A stretch of 20,687 bases of DNA from Haplomitrium mnioides. Its lineage: Eukaryota > Marchantiophyta > Haplomitriopsida > Calobryales. Position numbers and translations under genes: made by a program. Below the pieces are notes generated by a model. That model was not told where the DNA came from, searched no databases, and worked only from the letters and a program-made list of their open reading frames with translations. The DNA lies in the NCBI GenBank assembly GCA_049999725.1, contig JBNGIS010020794.1:1-20687 (forward strand). The letters are read 5' to 3'. Of the stretch, positions 7,772-19,762 are shown in pieces (position 1 is the stretch's first letter; every line of letters starts with the position of its first letter).

Positions 7772-8497
7772 AAATCTTGATGTCCTCATCGAGGCTTTGA
7801 GCTCCAACCTTGTCAGGTTGCACACATACCAAGCAACGGAAGGATTACCGCCCTTAGCCTTAGTCACAAAGAATAGCCTTCGGGGTCACCGCCAGGATAC
7901 CCACTAAGCACCCCGTCCCTGATTCCCATAGGGCCTCTTCAATGTGCCTACAGAGGACTCTCAACAGCATCCAATGAATGTCTACGACACGCGATTTCCA
8001 TAAGGATCTAAGTCTCCATCGACCGCACCTTGTCCGATCAAGTAAATTAGTATTCCTACTTGACTACAACGACAACTAAGCGTCCTTCAGATGTCAATAC
8101 AAGTTTGAGGCCCAACTAGTATATCTGTGCTCACCCTACACTCACGCGTCCATGAGCTTCCTTGCGCACGTCCTCGGCAAGGTCAAACAACATTACTGTG
8201 TGGGTCGAATTCGATTCCACACCTAAGACGAGGACGATGTCTTGTATTCCGGTTGCTCTTAACTTCAATGGCACTTGTTCCAGTCAAAGTAGCGACCAAA
8301 TTCCAAAACAAGCACGCATGTGAGTCGAGTGATTCAGCAATCCATTCAAAGTAAAGAGTTTGCGGCCTTAACTACACAAACATTTCTCATCTCACAAAGC
8401 AATGAGAACTTCGTTATAGAGAAGGCTCTCAGCCTTGATACATGATAGTGTTGGAACACAAAATTAGAAAGATACTATTTTCTAATTCATCCATGCA
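7772..8497 (-). other. 3' untranslated region of a second, truncated element
   Basis: This is homologous to 1269-2044 at roughly nine bases in ten by eye with few indels. It includes the 79-base block at 7836-7914. The frame corresponding to the 101-codon open frame of copy A has an internal TGA here. The region joins LTR-B to a scrap of pol, so it is the tail of a chromovirus of the same or a sister family. Confidence 0.7.
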
Positions 8498-8542
8498 TCA
8501 CCAACTTTCCAACGCCTCTGGTCCATGACCGCGTTTGTTCTT
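8498..8542 (-). pseudogene. Last codons of a second pol gene
   Basis: The minus strand reads KNKRGHGPEALESW then TGA (8500-8498). This matches the pol C-terminal tail KNKQGRGPETL of element A, which stops three codons earlier at TAG 2047-2045. Homology to element A ends abruptly at about 8542 and the tandem-repeat block begins. It is a 5'-truncated remnant only 14 codons long. Confidence 0.6.
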
Positions 8543-9565
8543 GGCATGGTTCAGCTCACTTCTCACTATGCAATCTCTTGCAGCCCGCAATATCCATAGC
8601 ATCTGAGAAGTGGCAGCCACCAGATTTTCAAACACCATCAAGCCACGCTTGTGTTGTTTCTTTTCTCACGTTCCTCAAGCACCTTTCCATCGGCACAACT
8701 ATGTCTTAGTTCAGCCCTTGTCCCACTATGCGATCCCTTGCAGACCAGCAATATCCATAGTTTCCGGGACATCCCGCTATGTGACCTTTTGCCCCATGGC
8801 AACATCCATAGCATATGGGATTTCTTGCTCCCAAAACTGAAGCTTCCGTTCCGAGTACCTTGGCTCCTCCCTCAAAGCCCTCTTGCTGCCCAATCAGGTC
8901 ACTCTCTTGGAATAACCCAAGAATTCCAGCAATCTGAAATTCTCCTTTCACTTTACCTTTGGATCCCTCAATGATCCCCCGGAATTCCACAAGCATCCTT
9001 CCTCAACGAAGCCTCATTCCGGTTTGGGCTTTTCCCACTATGCGATCCCTTGCTTCCCAGCAACATCCATAGTACCCGGGATTTCTCGTTCCGAAATTTC
9101 TGGCTCCTCCCCCGAAACACTCTATATTCGCAAACCTCTCTTGCTCTCCACTAGAGCTGCCAATTCCAACTCGCTACGCTGATCTTCGGATCTCTTTGGA
9201 ATCCGTCAAGATTTCCAGCAATATGAAATTCTCCTTTGCTTTACCCTTGGATCCCTCAACGATCATCAAAAATTCCCCAAGCATCCTTCCTCAACGCAGC
9301 CTTGTTCCGGTTTGGGCCTTTCCCACTATGTGATCCCTTGCTTCCCTGCAACATCCATAGTATCCATGATTTCTCGTTCCAAAATTTCTGGCTCCTCCCC
9401 CGAAGCACTCTATATTCGCGAACCTCTTGCTCAACACTAGAGCAGCCCATTCCAACTCGCTACGCTGATCTCCGGATCACTTTGGAATCCGTTAAGAATT
9501 CCAGCAATCTGAAAGTCTCGCCGATCTACATTGGATCCCAACCTATTTCCACCACAGGACTCAAA
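8543..9565. repeat. Degenerate 287-bp tandem repeats, origin unknown
   Basis: Marker cccactatgcgatcccttgc occurs at 8722, 9034 and 9322 (spacings 312 and 288), with a weaker copy at 8562. Marker ccagcaatctgaaa occurs at 8926, 9215 and 9501 (spacings 289 and 286). A smaller sub-repeat of about 50 bp is seen at 8722 and 8773. No stable protein frame runs through the units. The block lies between the truncated pol tail and the satellite. It could be an untranslated-region repeat of a retroelement or part of an unrelated element. Confidence 0.75.
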
Positions 9566-10198
9566 CTTTTTTTTAGAAGTACATATCTTCCACAAAATGT
9601 TTTTCCATTTAAAGTCAAGTGATGCATTTGTTTCTGTACCAATGACATATCTCCTCAAAATGTTTTTCCATTCAAGATCAAGTGATGTATTTGTTTTTGT
9701 ACCAAAGACATATCTTCCTCAAAATGTTTTTCCATTCAAGGTCAAGTGATGTATTTGTTTTTTTACCAAAGACATATCTTCCTCAAAATGTTTTTCCATT
9801 TAAAGTCAAGTAATGTATTTTTTTTAACCAAGCACATATCTTTCTCAAAATGTTTTTCCATTTAAGGTCAAGTAATGTATTTGTTTTGTAACAAGTACAT
9901 ATCTTTCTCAAAATGTTTTTCCATTAAAGATCAAGTGATGCATTTGTATTTTACCAAAAAATATCTTCCTGAAAATGTTTTTCCATTGAAGGTCAAGTAA
10001 TGTAATAGTTTTTGTACCAAGTACATATCTTCCTCAAAATGTTTTACCATTCAAGGTCAAGTGATGTATTTTTTTTTTTACCAAACACTGTCTTCCTCAA
10101 AATGTTTTTCCATTTAAGGTCAAGTAATGTATTTAGTTTTTTACCAAAGATATATCTTCCTCAAATTGTTTTTCCATTGAGTTCAAGTAATGTATTTG

Positions 10199-10208
10199 NN
10201 NNNNNNNN
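10199..10208. other. Assembly gap, 10 N
   Basis: Exactly ten N inside the satellite, a placeholder length rather than a measured distance. Confidence 0.97.
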
Positions 10209-10705
10209 GTTTTTGTTCAAGTACATATCTTACTCAAAATGTTTTTCCATTTAAATTCAAGTGATGTATTTGCTTTTGTACCAAGTACACATCTTACTCA
10301 AAATGTTTTTCCATTTAAGGTCAAGTAATGTATTTGTTTTTGTACCAAGTACATATCTTACTGAAATTTTTTTTCCATTCAAGGTCAAATAATGCATTTG
10401 TTTTTGTACCAAGGACAAATCTTCCCCAAAATGTTTTTCCATTTCAGATCCAAGTGATTTCAGATCCAAGTGATGTATTTGTTTTCTCAAAATGTTTTTC
10501 CATTTAAGGTCAAGTGATGTATTTTTTTTTTACAAGTACATATCTTACTCAAAATGTGTTTCCATTTAAGGTCAAGTAATGTATTTGTTTTTGTACCAAG
10601 TATATATCTTACTCAAAATGTTTTTCCATTCAAGGTCAAGTGATGTATTTGTTTTTGCACCAAGGACATATCTTCCTCAAAATGTTTTTCCATTTAAGGT
10701 CAAGT

Positions 10706-10889
10706 GATGTATTTGTTTTTCTACCAAGCACATATCTTCCTCAAAATGATTTTCCACTTAAGATCCAAGTGATGTATTTCTTTTCTCAAAATATTTTGAT
10801 GTATTTGTTTTTCTACCAAGCACATATCTTCCTTAAAATGATTTTCAACTTAAGATCTAAGTGATGTATTTCTTTTCTCAAAATATTTT
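10706..10889. repeat. 92-bp tandem duplication of a long plus short satellite unit
   Basis: Segments 10706-10797 and 10798-10889 differ at about three bases by eye. Each holds the end of a long unit (ctaccaagcacatatcttcc) followed by a short gatc(c/t)aag unit. This shows that long-plus-short pairs can be copied together as a higher-order unit. Confidence 0.75.
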
Positions 10890-11528
10890 TCCATTTAAAG
10901 TCACGTGATGTATTTGTTTTTGTACGAAGTACATATCTTACACAAAATGTTTTTCCATTCAAGGTCGAGTGATGTATTTGTTTTTGCACCAAAAACATAT
11001 CCTACTCAAAATGTTTTTCCATTCAAGTCAAGTGATGTATCTGTTTTTTACCAAAGACATATCTTCCTGAAAATGTTTTTCCATTTAAGGTCAAGTAATC
11101 CATTAGTTTTTGTACCAAGTACATATCTTACTCAAAAATGTTTTTCGATTCAAGGACATATCTTTCTCAAATTTTTTTTCCATTATGTATTTGGTTTTGT
11201 ACCAATCGCATATCTTCCTCAAAATATTTTTCCATTCAAGGTCAAGTGATGTATTTGTTTTTGTACCAAACACATATCTTTCTAAAAATGTTTTTCCATT
11301 CAACGTCAAGTGATGTATTTGTTTTTTACCAAAGACATATCTTCCTCAAAATGTTTTTCCATTTAAGGTCAAGTAATGTATTTGTTTTTGTACTTAGTAT
11401 ATATCTTACTCAAAATGTTTTTCCATTCAAGGTCAAGTGATGTATTTGTTTTTGTACCAAGGACAAATCTTCCTCAAAATTTTTTTCCATTTAAGATCCA
11501 AGTGATGTATTTGTTTTCTCAAAATGTT

Positions 11529-11628
11529 NNNNNNNNNNNNNNNNNNNNNNNNNNNNNNNNNNNNNNNNNNNNNNNNNNNNNNNNNNNNNNNNNNNNNNNN
11601 NNNNNNNNNNNNNNNNNNNNNNNNNNNN
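11529..11628. other. Assembly gap, 100 N
   Basis: Exactly one hundred N inside the satellite, a common scaffold-join placeholder of unknown true size. It lies between the two identical halves of the window and is the likely join point if the duplication is artificial. Confidence 0.97.
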
Positions 11629-13334
11629 TCCTCAAAATGTTTTTCCAATTAAAGTCAAGTGATGTATTTGTTTTTGTACCAAGGACATATCTTCATAATA
11701 ATGTTTTTCCATTTAAGGTCAAGTGATCTATTTGTTTTTGTACCAAGTATATATCTTCCTCAAAATGTTTTTCCAATTAAAGTCAAGTGATGTATTTGTT
11801 TTTCTACCAAGTACATATCTTTCTCAAAATGTTTTTCCATTTAAGGTCAAGTGATGTATGTGTTTTTTTTACCAAAGACATATCTTCCTCAAAATGTTTT
11901 TCCATAAAATGTTTTTCCATTCAAGGTCAAGTGATGTATTTGTTTTTGTACCAAGGACATATCTTTCTCAAAATGTTTTTCCATTTAAGATCAAGTGATG
12001 TATTTACTTTTGTTCAAGTATATATCTTATTCAAAATGTTTTTCCATTTAAAGTCAAGTGATGTATTTGTTTTTGTACCAAGTACATATCTTTCTCAAAA
12101 TGTTTTTCCATTAAAGGTCAAGTGATGTATTTGTTTTTTACCAATGACATATCTTCCTCAAAATTTTTTTCCATTTAAAGTCAAGTGATGTATTTGTTTT
12201 TCTACCAAGGACATATGTTCCTCAAAATGTTTTTACAATTAAAGTCAAGTGATGTACCAAAGACATATCTTCCTAAAAATGTTTTTCCATTTAAGATGAA
12301 GTGATCTATTTGTTTTTGTACCAAGTACATATCTTCCTCAAAATGTTTTTCCAATTAAAGTCAAGTGATGTATTTGTTTTTCTAACAAGTACATATCTTT
12401 CTCAAAATGTTTTTCCATTTAAGGTCAAGTGATGTATGTGTTTTTGTACCAAGGACATATCTTCCTCAAAATGCTTTTCCCTTCAAGGTCAAGTGATATA
12501 TTGTTTTTTTACCAATGACATATCTCCCTCAAAATGTTTTTCCATTTAAGATCAAGTGATGTATTTGTTTTTGTACCAAGTGCATATCTTCCTCAAAATG
12601 TTTTTCCATTAAAAGTCAAGTGATGTAGTTGTTTTTTACCAAGTACATATCTTAATCAAAATGTTTTTCCATTTAAGGTCAAGTAATGTATTTGTTTTTG
12701 TACCAATGACATATCTTTCTCAAAATGTTTTTCCATTTAAAGTCAAGTGATGTATTTGTTTTTTACCAAGTACATATCTTCTTCAAAATGCTTTTCCAAT
12801 TAAAGTCAAGTGATGTATTTGTTTTTGTACCAAGAACATATCTACCTTAAAATGTTTTTCTATTTAATGTTAAGTGATGTATTTGTTTTTGCACCAACTA
12901 CATATCTTCCTCAAAATGTTTTTCCATTTAAAGTCAAGTGATATATTATACCAAGCACATATCTTCCTCAAAATGTTTTTCCATTTAAAGTCAAGTGATG
13001 TATTTGTTTTTGTACCAAGGACATATCTTCCTCAAAATGTTTCTCCATTTAAGATCCAAGTGATGTATTTGTTTTCTCAAAATGTTTTTCCATTTAAGGT
13101 CAAGTGATGCATTTTTTTTAGAAGTACATATCTTGCTTAAAATGTTTTTCTATTTAAAGTCAAGTGATGTATTTGTTTTTTTTATCAATGACATATCTTC
13201 TCAAAATGTTTTTCCATGTAAGGTCAAGTGATGTATTTGTTTTTGTACCAAGGACATATCTTCCTCAAAATGTTTTTCCATTTAAGATCCAAGTGATGTA
13301 TTTGTTTTCTCAAAATGTTTTTCCATTTAAGGTA

Positions 13335-14245
13335 TGTCGCGGACCTCGCTGATTGCTCCAACTGCCTCAGGCAGGTCCACGCGCCTAGTCTCGGGTCGAG
13401 ACTCCGGCTCGCCGGGACTCCTTGTCAATTATACTTGGAGCCCTGACTGAACGCTGAGAAGGGTCCCATCACAAGCTCAATCCCGCCTTGCTTGCCTACG
13501 CTAGCTCACATGCCCAAGCATGACACTCAATTCCCACGCACTAGTATTTCTAACTAGATCCCGTCCTAGAAGCAAGGTGGTCACTTGCCTTGTTCGAGGG
13601 AATTCTCATCTCATGAGAGGAAGCACTAGTCCCCTCATAGTAGCCTCCGGAGGCCCCGACCCCTTCGCCCACCTTGGCCAGAAAAAGTTTGGAGTGTCAC
13701 CCGTTAACAGAAAAGGAATCTTGAGACAGACGGATGAAGGCTCACGACTACTCCGTTGACAAAGTTCTTAGACTCGTTGGATAGGTCTCGGAGAGACCTT
13801 TCCCTTGAGCTCTCAACAGTTGCCTTCTGACCTTGAGAAGGCCTCCGAATGTCCGTCTTGGTGTTTCTCACTGGATTCCGCTTAGGAGAACGAACGAAGT
13901 ACTTATTCTACTTCGATCCTCTTGATCTTGGACTTGTTGGAAAGATCTCAACAAGATCTATCCAACGCAACTCTATTTGGCTCAAAGTGACATTAGGAAC
14001 GCCTCCAATTCTATGATTGGGAATTCGCATCCTACGGCCCAACCCTACTCGTTGGGTTCCTTACTCAGAAATCTCAGATTTCTGAGATTTGAGATCCAGC
14101 ATTTGGAACTCGACTCTTGGGTTGAGATTCCATTAATCTCCTTAACTGGAATTCCTATCAAATTCCCATGATCCGACGACGGATCCTAGTATCTCCGTGG
14201 TAGATCTCATCGCGAACCTGCTTATTCACGAGTGGGTTCGTGACA
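13335..14245 (-). repeat. LTR-A, copy 2
   Basis: Identical to 346-1256, with the conserved core at 13631-13680 and the hairpin array at 13783-14185. Confidence 0.8.
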
Positions 14246-14257
14246 CACCCCCACCTC
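14246..14257 (-). other. Polypurine tract, copy 2
   Basis: Same purine-rich tract GAGGTGGGGGTG on the minus strand, abutting the LTR start TGTCACG at 14245. Confidence 0.75.
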
Positions 14258-15033
14258 AAAACTCGATGTCCCTATCGAGGCTTGAGTTCCAACCCTCTCG
14301 GGTTGCACAAATACCAAGTGACGGAAGGATTACCGCCCTTAGCCTTAGTCACAAGGAATAGCCTTCGGGGTCACCGCCAGGATACCCACTAAGCACCCCT
14401 CTCATGATTCCCATAGGGCCTCTTTCATATGACTACAGAGGGCTCTCAACAGCCTCCGACAAATGTCTATGACACGCGATTTCCATAAGGATCTAAGTCT
14501 CCATCGATCGCACCTTGTCCGATCAAGTAAACTAGTATTCCTGCTTGACCGCAGTGACAACTAAGCGTCCTTCAGAAGTCCATTTGAGTTTGAGGCTCAA
14601 CTAGTATATCTGTCCTCACCCTACACTCACGCGTCCATGAGCTTCCTTGTGCGCGTCCTCGACAAGGTCAAACAACATTACTGTGTGGGTCGATCTCAAT
14701 TCCACACCTAAGATGAGGACGATGTCTCGTATCCCGGTTACTCTTAACTTCAATGGCACTCGCTCTAGTCTAAGTAGCGACCAATTTCCGAAACGAGCAC
14801 GCATGTGAGTCGAGCGATCAACAATCCGTTCAAAGTAATGCGTTTGCAGCCTATTCTCCCCAATATTTCTCATCTCACCCAGTTGTTCAATTGCAAAAAT
14901 TCTGAATACAGTGTAGTGCATGGCAGCAAATGAAAACTTTATTATATAAAAGGCTTATAGCCGTGATACATGATGGTGTGGGAACACAAAACTAGGCGAT
15001 ACTATTTCCTAATTCATCTATGCATCACCAACT
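14258..15033 (-). other. 3' untranslated region, copy 2
   Basis: Identical to 1269-2044. The conserved 79-base block lies at 14321-14399. Confidence 0.7.
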
Positions 15034-18000
15034 CTACAATGTTTCTGGTCCACGACCTTGTTTGTTCTTTTTTCGACGCTTGAATGCTCGTAGCAGCTTG
15101 TCCGCATTGACGATGTGCTCCAACCTTTCCCACGTGCACTCCAAAAATGGGTGGTTCTTCCATTTTACTGAGTAGAGCATGTGCTTCCTTCCCCTTTCCT
15201 TTCTCCCCGCTTGTTCGCCCACAATAGCCTCCGGCTCGTAACTCAACACATTTTCCAAAGTTGTCGGTGCTGGGCAAACCATAGCTTGTCTATCCGAGTT
15301 TGCTTCGTCTTGCACAAACGGCTTGAAAAGAGAGACATGGAATACTGGGTGAAATCGAACCATCGCCGGTGGCAGCTGCAACTTATAAGACACCTTCCCT
15401 ATTTGAAGAAGAATCCTATATGGGCTGATATACTTAGGAGCCAGCTTGTGGGTAAGCCCTTTTGGCAACGCAAAGTTCCTGGCACTCAGCCACACCAAGT
15501 CACCCACTTTGTAAGAAGCATCCCTCCGACTCTTGTTTGCTGCCTTCTTATAGCGTTTCTGCGCACCCGCCAAGATCTCCTTAACTTTCTCCATGATCGC
15601 ACTATGCTTGTCCAAGAAGGTGTTCACATCCGGGCACTTGTCGATTCTCCATCGATGCTCAATGAGAGTGGGACCTCTGGTTGCTCCCCATAGAGTATTT
15701 CGAAATGCGAGAATCCTGTAGCCGAATGTTGAGCCTGATTGTATGAGAACTCTATCATGTCCAGATGTTGAACCCAATCACCTTGGTCTACTGCTATGCA
15801 ATTCCGCAGTGTTTGCTCCACTATCAAGTTCACTCTTTCAGTTTGCCCGTCTGTTTCCTTGTGAAACGCTGAACTGAACTTTAGCTCAGTACCCAACAAC
15901 CTTAGCAGGTGGCACCAAAAATTTGATAGGAACTTCAGGTCCCGATCACTCACTATGTCAGCCAACATGTTTCATGAAAAGCTTGGCTGTATCTTCTGTG
16001 GTAGCCACTTGGGTAGTGGGGATGAAATGAGCTCCTTTTGATAGTCGGTCCACCACTACAAATATGTAATCAAACCCTTGAGAGATTGGCAACGCCACGA
16101 TAAAATCCATGGAAATCGATTTCCACTTCCCTGTCGGAATCGGCAATGGCTGAAGCAGGCCCGCTTGTTTTTGGTTGCTCGACTTGTTCTGTTGGAAAAC
16201 AAGGCACGTTTGCACATAACGAGTAACATCGGTTTTCATGGTCGGCCAATAGAATGATCTCTTGAGAACACTTTGGGTTCTCTTTTGCCCTTCATGTGCT
16301 GCCAACATACTATCATGTGCCTCTTTGAGTAATCTCATTCTCAAAGGCTGCGGAACATACACTCTTCTTTGTTTCCACCTCCACAACCCGTCGTGTCTCA
16401 CCAAATATGGTACCTTATCACTCGCATCCCACTTCAGCGCTTGCTCATCTTCAAGGTTAGCCATACGAATCTCATCCAACAAGTTCCCTATAACTGTTGC
16501 AATGCTCCTCAACTCTGCTCTTTGACTTAGAGCGTCCACCACTAAGTTTTCCTTCCCCGTCTTGTGCACAATATCCACATGGAAACAAGCCAACAAGTCC
16601 TTCCACCTTCGTTGCTTAGGACTCAAGTCAGCCTGATCCGCAAAGTACCTACATGAGATGTTGTCGGTGTACACCGTGAATGGTTGAGTCAAGTAGTGTT
16701 TCCACAACTTCACACAATGAACAATAACATACATCTCCTTCTCATGTGCTGGCCACTTTTGCTTGATTTTGTCTAGCTTTGAGGACTCATAAGCCACTGG
16801 GTGTCCATCCTGGGTCAGTACTCCCCCGACCGCAAAGTCGCTCGCATCCGTGTGGATAACAAAAGGTGCCTCCGGGTTTGGTAAGCTTAGCAAAATTGGT
16901 TCTATTGACAACGCTTTCTTGAGGCGGTCGAATGCTAGTTGGCATGCCTCCTCCTAACGAAACACCGTGGTCTTCTTGAGAAGCTCCTAGAGCGGATGAG
17001 CTATCTTTGAGAAATCTTTCACAAACCTCCTATAATAACTAGCCAATCCCAAAAATTGCCTCACTTGCGTGACCGTGTTTGGCGGCACCCACTCCACGAC
17101 CGCTTGAATCTTCCTAGTATCAGGTCGGATGCCAACTCTCCCGATCACATGTCCCAAAAACTCAATAGACTCTTGGCAAAATTTGCATTTGGACGGCTTG
17201 GCATACAACCGATTCTCCCTCAAGCAATTCAACACCAACCTTAGGTCCTCCGCATGCTGGTTCAGCATCTTACTAAACACCAAGATATCATCGATATAGA
17301 CCACAACGAGGTCTTGGAAGATAGAATTCATCATGGTCGAGAATGTCGCAGGGGCATTGTTTAACCCAAAAGGCATCACCAAGAACTCATAAGCACCGTA
17401 TCGAGTTCTCATTGCCGTCTTGTGTTCATCCCCCTTTGCAATTCTGATTTGGTGATATCCGGATCTCAAGTCGATCCGACTGAAAAACTGCGCTCCAGCA
17501 AGCTGATCAAAAATCTCATCGATCCTCGAAAGAGGATATGAGTTTCTTACCGTTATCTTGTTCAATGCGTGATAGTCCACGCACATCCGCAACTCACCTC
17601 CCTTTTTGGAGACGAACAACACTCGAGCTCCGTAAGGTGAACGACTAGGCTTGACAAGACCCGCCTCTAGTAGTTCCCCGAGCTGTTTCTTCAGTTTCTT
17701 AAGCTCCTCATAACTCAATCTGTAAGGAGCCTTGCATGGCGGTTCCGCTCCGGGAACCAGCTCGATCTTGTGATCCACTTCCCTCCTTGGAGGAAGGTCC
17801 TTTGGTAACTCATCTGGCAATATATCTACAAATTCCTCTAAAACCTCCGAAACTTGCATTGGCAACTCCTTTTAAGTGCTAAAAAGAACACGAACCATCG
17901 GGTGTTGCGTGATTAGCATCACCATGAATAACTCATGTTTCTTCCTAGACTCCTTCCCCATTTGCTTGGCTGATAACAAGCGGCTCTCAGTTGAAGTGAC

Positions 18001-19725
18001 CTTGCTCGCTAGTTCATTCTCCCCGTATATTATCCTTCTTTCTCCCTTAGAGTCCGTGAGTTCTAGGACTCGATTTTTTGAGAGTATGATTCCATCTCTA
18101 GCTTGAAGCCATTCCCAACTAAGCACTCCATCAAGATCATCCAAATCGCAAATGAGGAACTCCTCTCGGCCCTCGTATTTACCGATTGTGAATTTCATGT
18201 CCAAAGTTCTTTGAGTTACCATCGTAATCCCCTTGCCAAATTTCACCACATAAGGCTTCTCCATCTTGGTTAGTAGGCACTTGATCTTCTGAGCCACACC
18301 ATGCAAAACTACGTTTTTTGAAGCGCTTGTATCAATCACCAATCTCACACAGACACCCCTCATTAGTGCTTTGACAAAGAATCCTTTAGGCTTGAAACAA
18401 TAAATTAGCACTTGAAACTTGCTTGAAGTCGAGTCTAGTACATTGTTATCCCTCTCGAGTGCTTGAATTCTCTTCAACAACACCACATTACTAGGTGGTT
18501 ACTTGCCCCCTTTCAACCCTAGGCAGTCATTCCTTTGATGTCCCAACTTTCCACAGTTGAAGCAAGCTCCCCTCTTAGTATTAAACTTGGGCTTCTCAGA
18601 ACTGCGCCCTTCCCGAGAATCCTCCTTCTTGAATAGGGGTCTAGACTTCTCGTTGAGGTGGAATGGGCGACTAGGCTTGGACCATCCTTTCTTATTGCCC
18701 TTCTCGGTGGAGACTCGGTCCTCGCTAGTTCTATGCCTTGCTCGCTTTGTCTTCTCGTTAGCCAACATGATTTGAGAGAAGGCAAAAGCTTCTTGCAATG
18801 TTTCCGGGTCCTTTCTAGCGACCTCGTCTCTCAACCAATAGTCTAAACCATTCTTGTACCACAAGATTTTGCTATCCACATCCAAGCCTCTGAGTTGATT
18901 CATTAAGGTCATGAACTCATGTTGGTAAGCTTGCAAATTTCCCCTCATCCTCAACTCGTCAACTCTAACAAGGATGTGAGGTTTCAGATGATAAGGGAAA
19001 ATGGATCTCTCCAGCTAGCTATAAAACTCAGTTTCAGTTCTGATCTATCCAAGCCTTCTGTCGGCGACTTCCTTCTTAGTAGCGATCCATTGTTGGGGCG
19101 CGAAACCACCCAACCGTCCCGTGATCAATGGAATTCGGAACTCCTCTGGAATATGGACATTCACCTCAAAGTAAGTTTTCCACGTGGTCACCCACGCCCG
19201 TAGCTTTATGATATCTTGCTCTCCATTGTAGATTGGGGGCCTATCCATCTTAAGCCTTTCCTTGATTTCCCCAATCCTCGGATTCGCATCGTCCTCTCGC
19301 AGATCCGAAGTTTCACCAACGTGCAACGTCTGGAATTGAGTGTGAAAATTTTCACTTTCCACTCGTTGCCTATCGGCATCTTCCCTCTGCCTAAACAGCT
19401 CATCTTGGAGAAACTGGATCTGCTGCTACAGCTCTTTGATAGTGGTTCTCTTACTTTTCCCTCTCCCATTATCCAGAATTCTCTCGTTTTCCTTTTTCGG
19501 CTCAGCTGTCTCTCGGACTGAGGTCCTGTCCCTATCCGCATCTCGCTCATCCCCAACTTCCATAAATTTCGGATGAGAGTCCCCCTCCGAAATTTCTGGC
19601 TCCATTGGGGCTTTGCCTTTCCTCTTGCTTCGCCGATCGGGTCTCCTGGAATCCCCGGATGAATCCACCATTTGGAAAACTTTCGCCACCGATCGCTCAA
19701 GACGAGCCAACCTTCATGCGTCCAT
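15034..19725 (-). pseudogene. gag-pol: Gag-pol polyprotein of a chromovirus, broken (copy 2)
   Basis: This is the same 1,564-codon frame with the same eight in-frame stops (for example TGA 19716-19714, TAG 19428-19426, TAA 18501-18499, TAA 17874-17872, TAG 16989-16987) and the same pair of frameshifts near 15968 and 15660. The domains lie at: zinc knuckle about 18564-18523, protease active site near 18333, YIDD 17298-17287, RNase H 16510-16986, integrase finger near 16317-16195, chromodomain 15082-15240. Because every lesion is shared with copy 1, decay preceded the duplication, or the two are one locus represented twice. Confidence 0.9.
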
Positions 19726-19762
19726 GAATCACCGACTCGTTCGAGCACCAGCAAGGAGATCT

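Larger units (their letters stand above)
9566..13334. repeat. 64-bp AT-rich satellite, main array
   Basis: About 57 tandem units lie in 3,769 bases, including 110 N. Spacing is 64 bp where measured (for example the tcaagtg motif at 9678 and 9742). Variants include short 44-bp units with gatccaag, a unit lacking atttgttttt near 12250, and a local 92-bp duplication at 10706-10797/10798-10889. Open frames across the array arise because the unit has few stops; with a 64-base period the frame shifts every unit, so none is a gene. No spacer-like unique sequence lies between units. Confidence 0.95.

Noticed and set aside
340-9570. Target-site duplication flanking the insertion
   Set aside because: Bases before 346 (aaggta) do not recur at the right junction, and about 11 satellite bases appear missing there.
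9531-13107. Many plus- and minus-strand open frames of 60-116 codons in the satellite with similar peptides
   Set aside because: They repeat the satellite monomer read in rotating frames, with some running through N. The 64-base period is not a multiple of three, so no protein repeat is maintained.
9566-13334. CRISPR-like regular direct repeats
   Set aside because: The units are continuous satellite monomers with no unique spacers, and the surroundings are eukaryotic.
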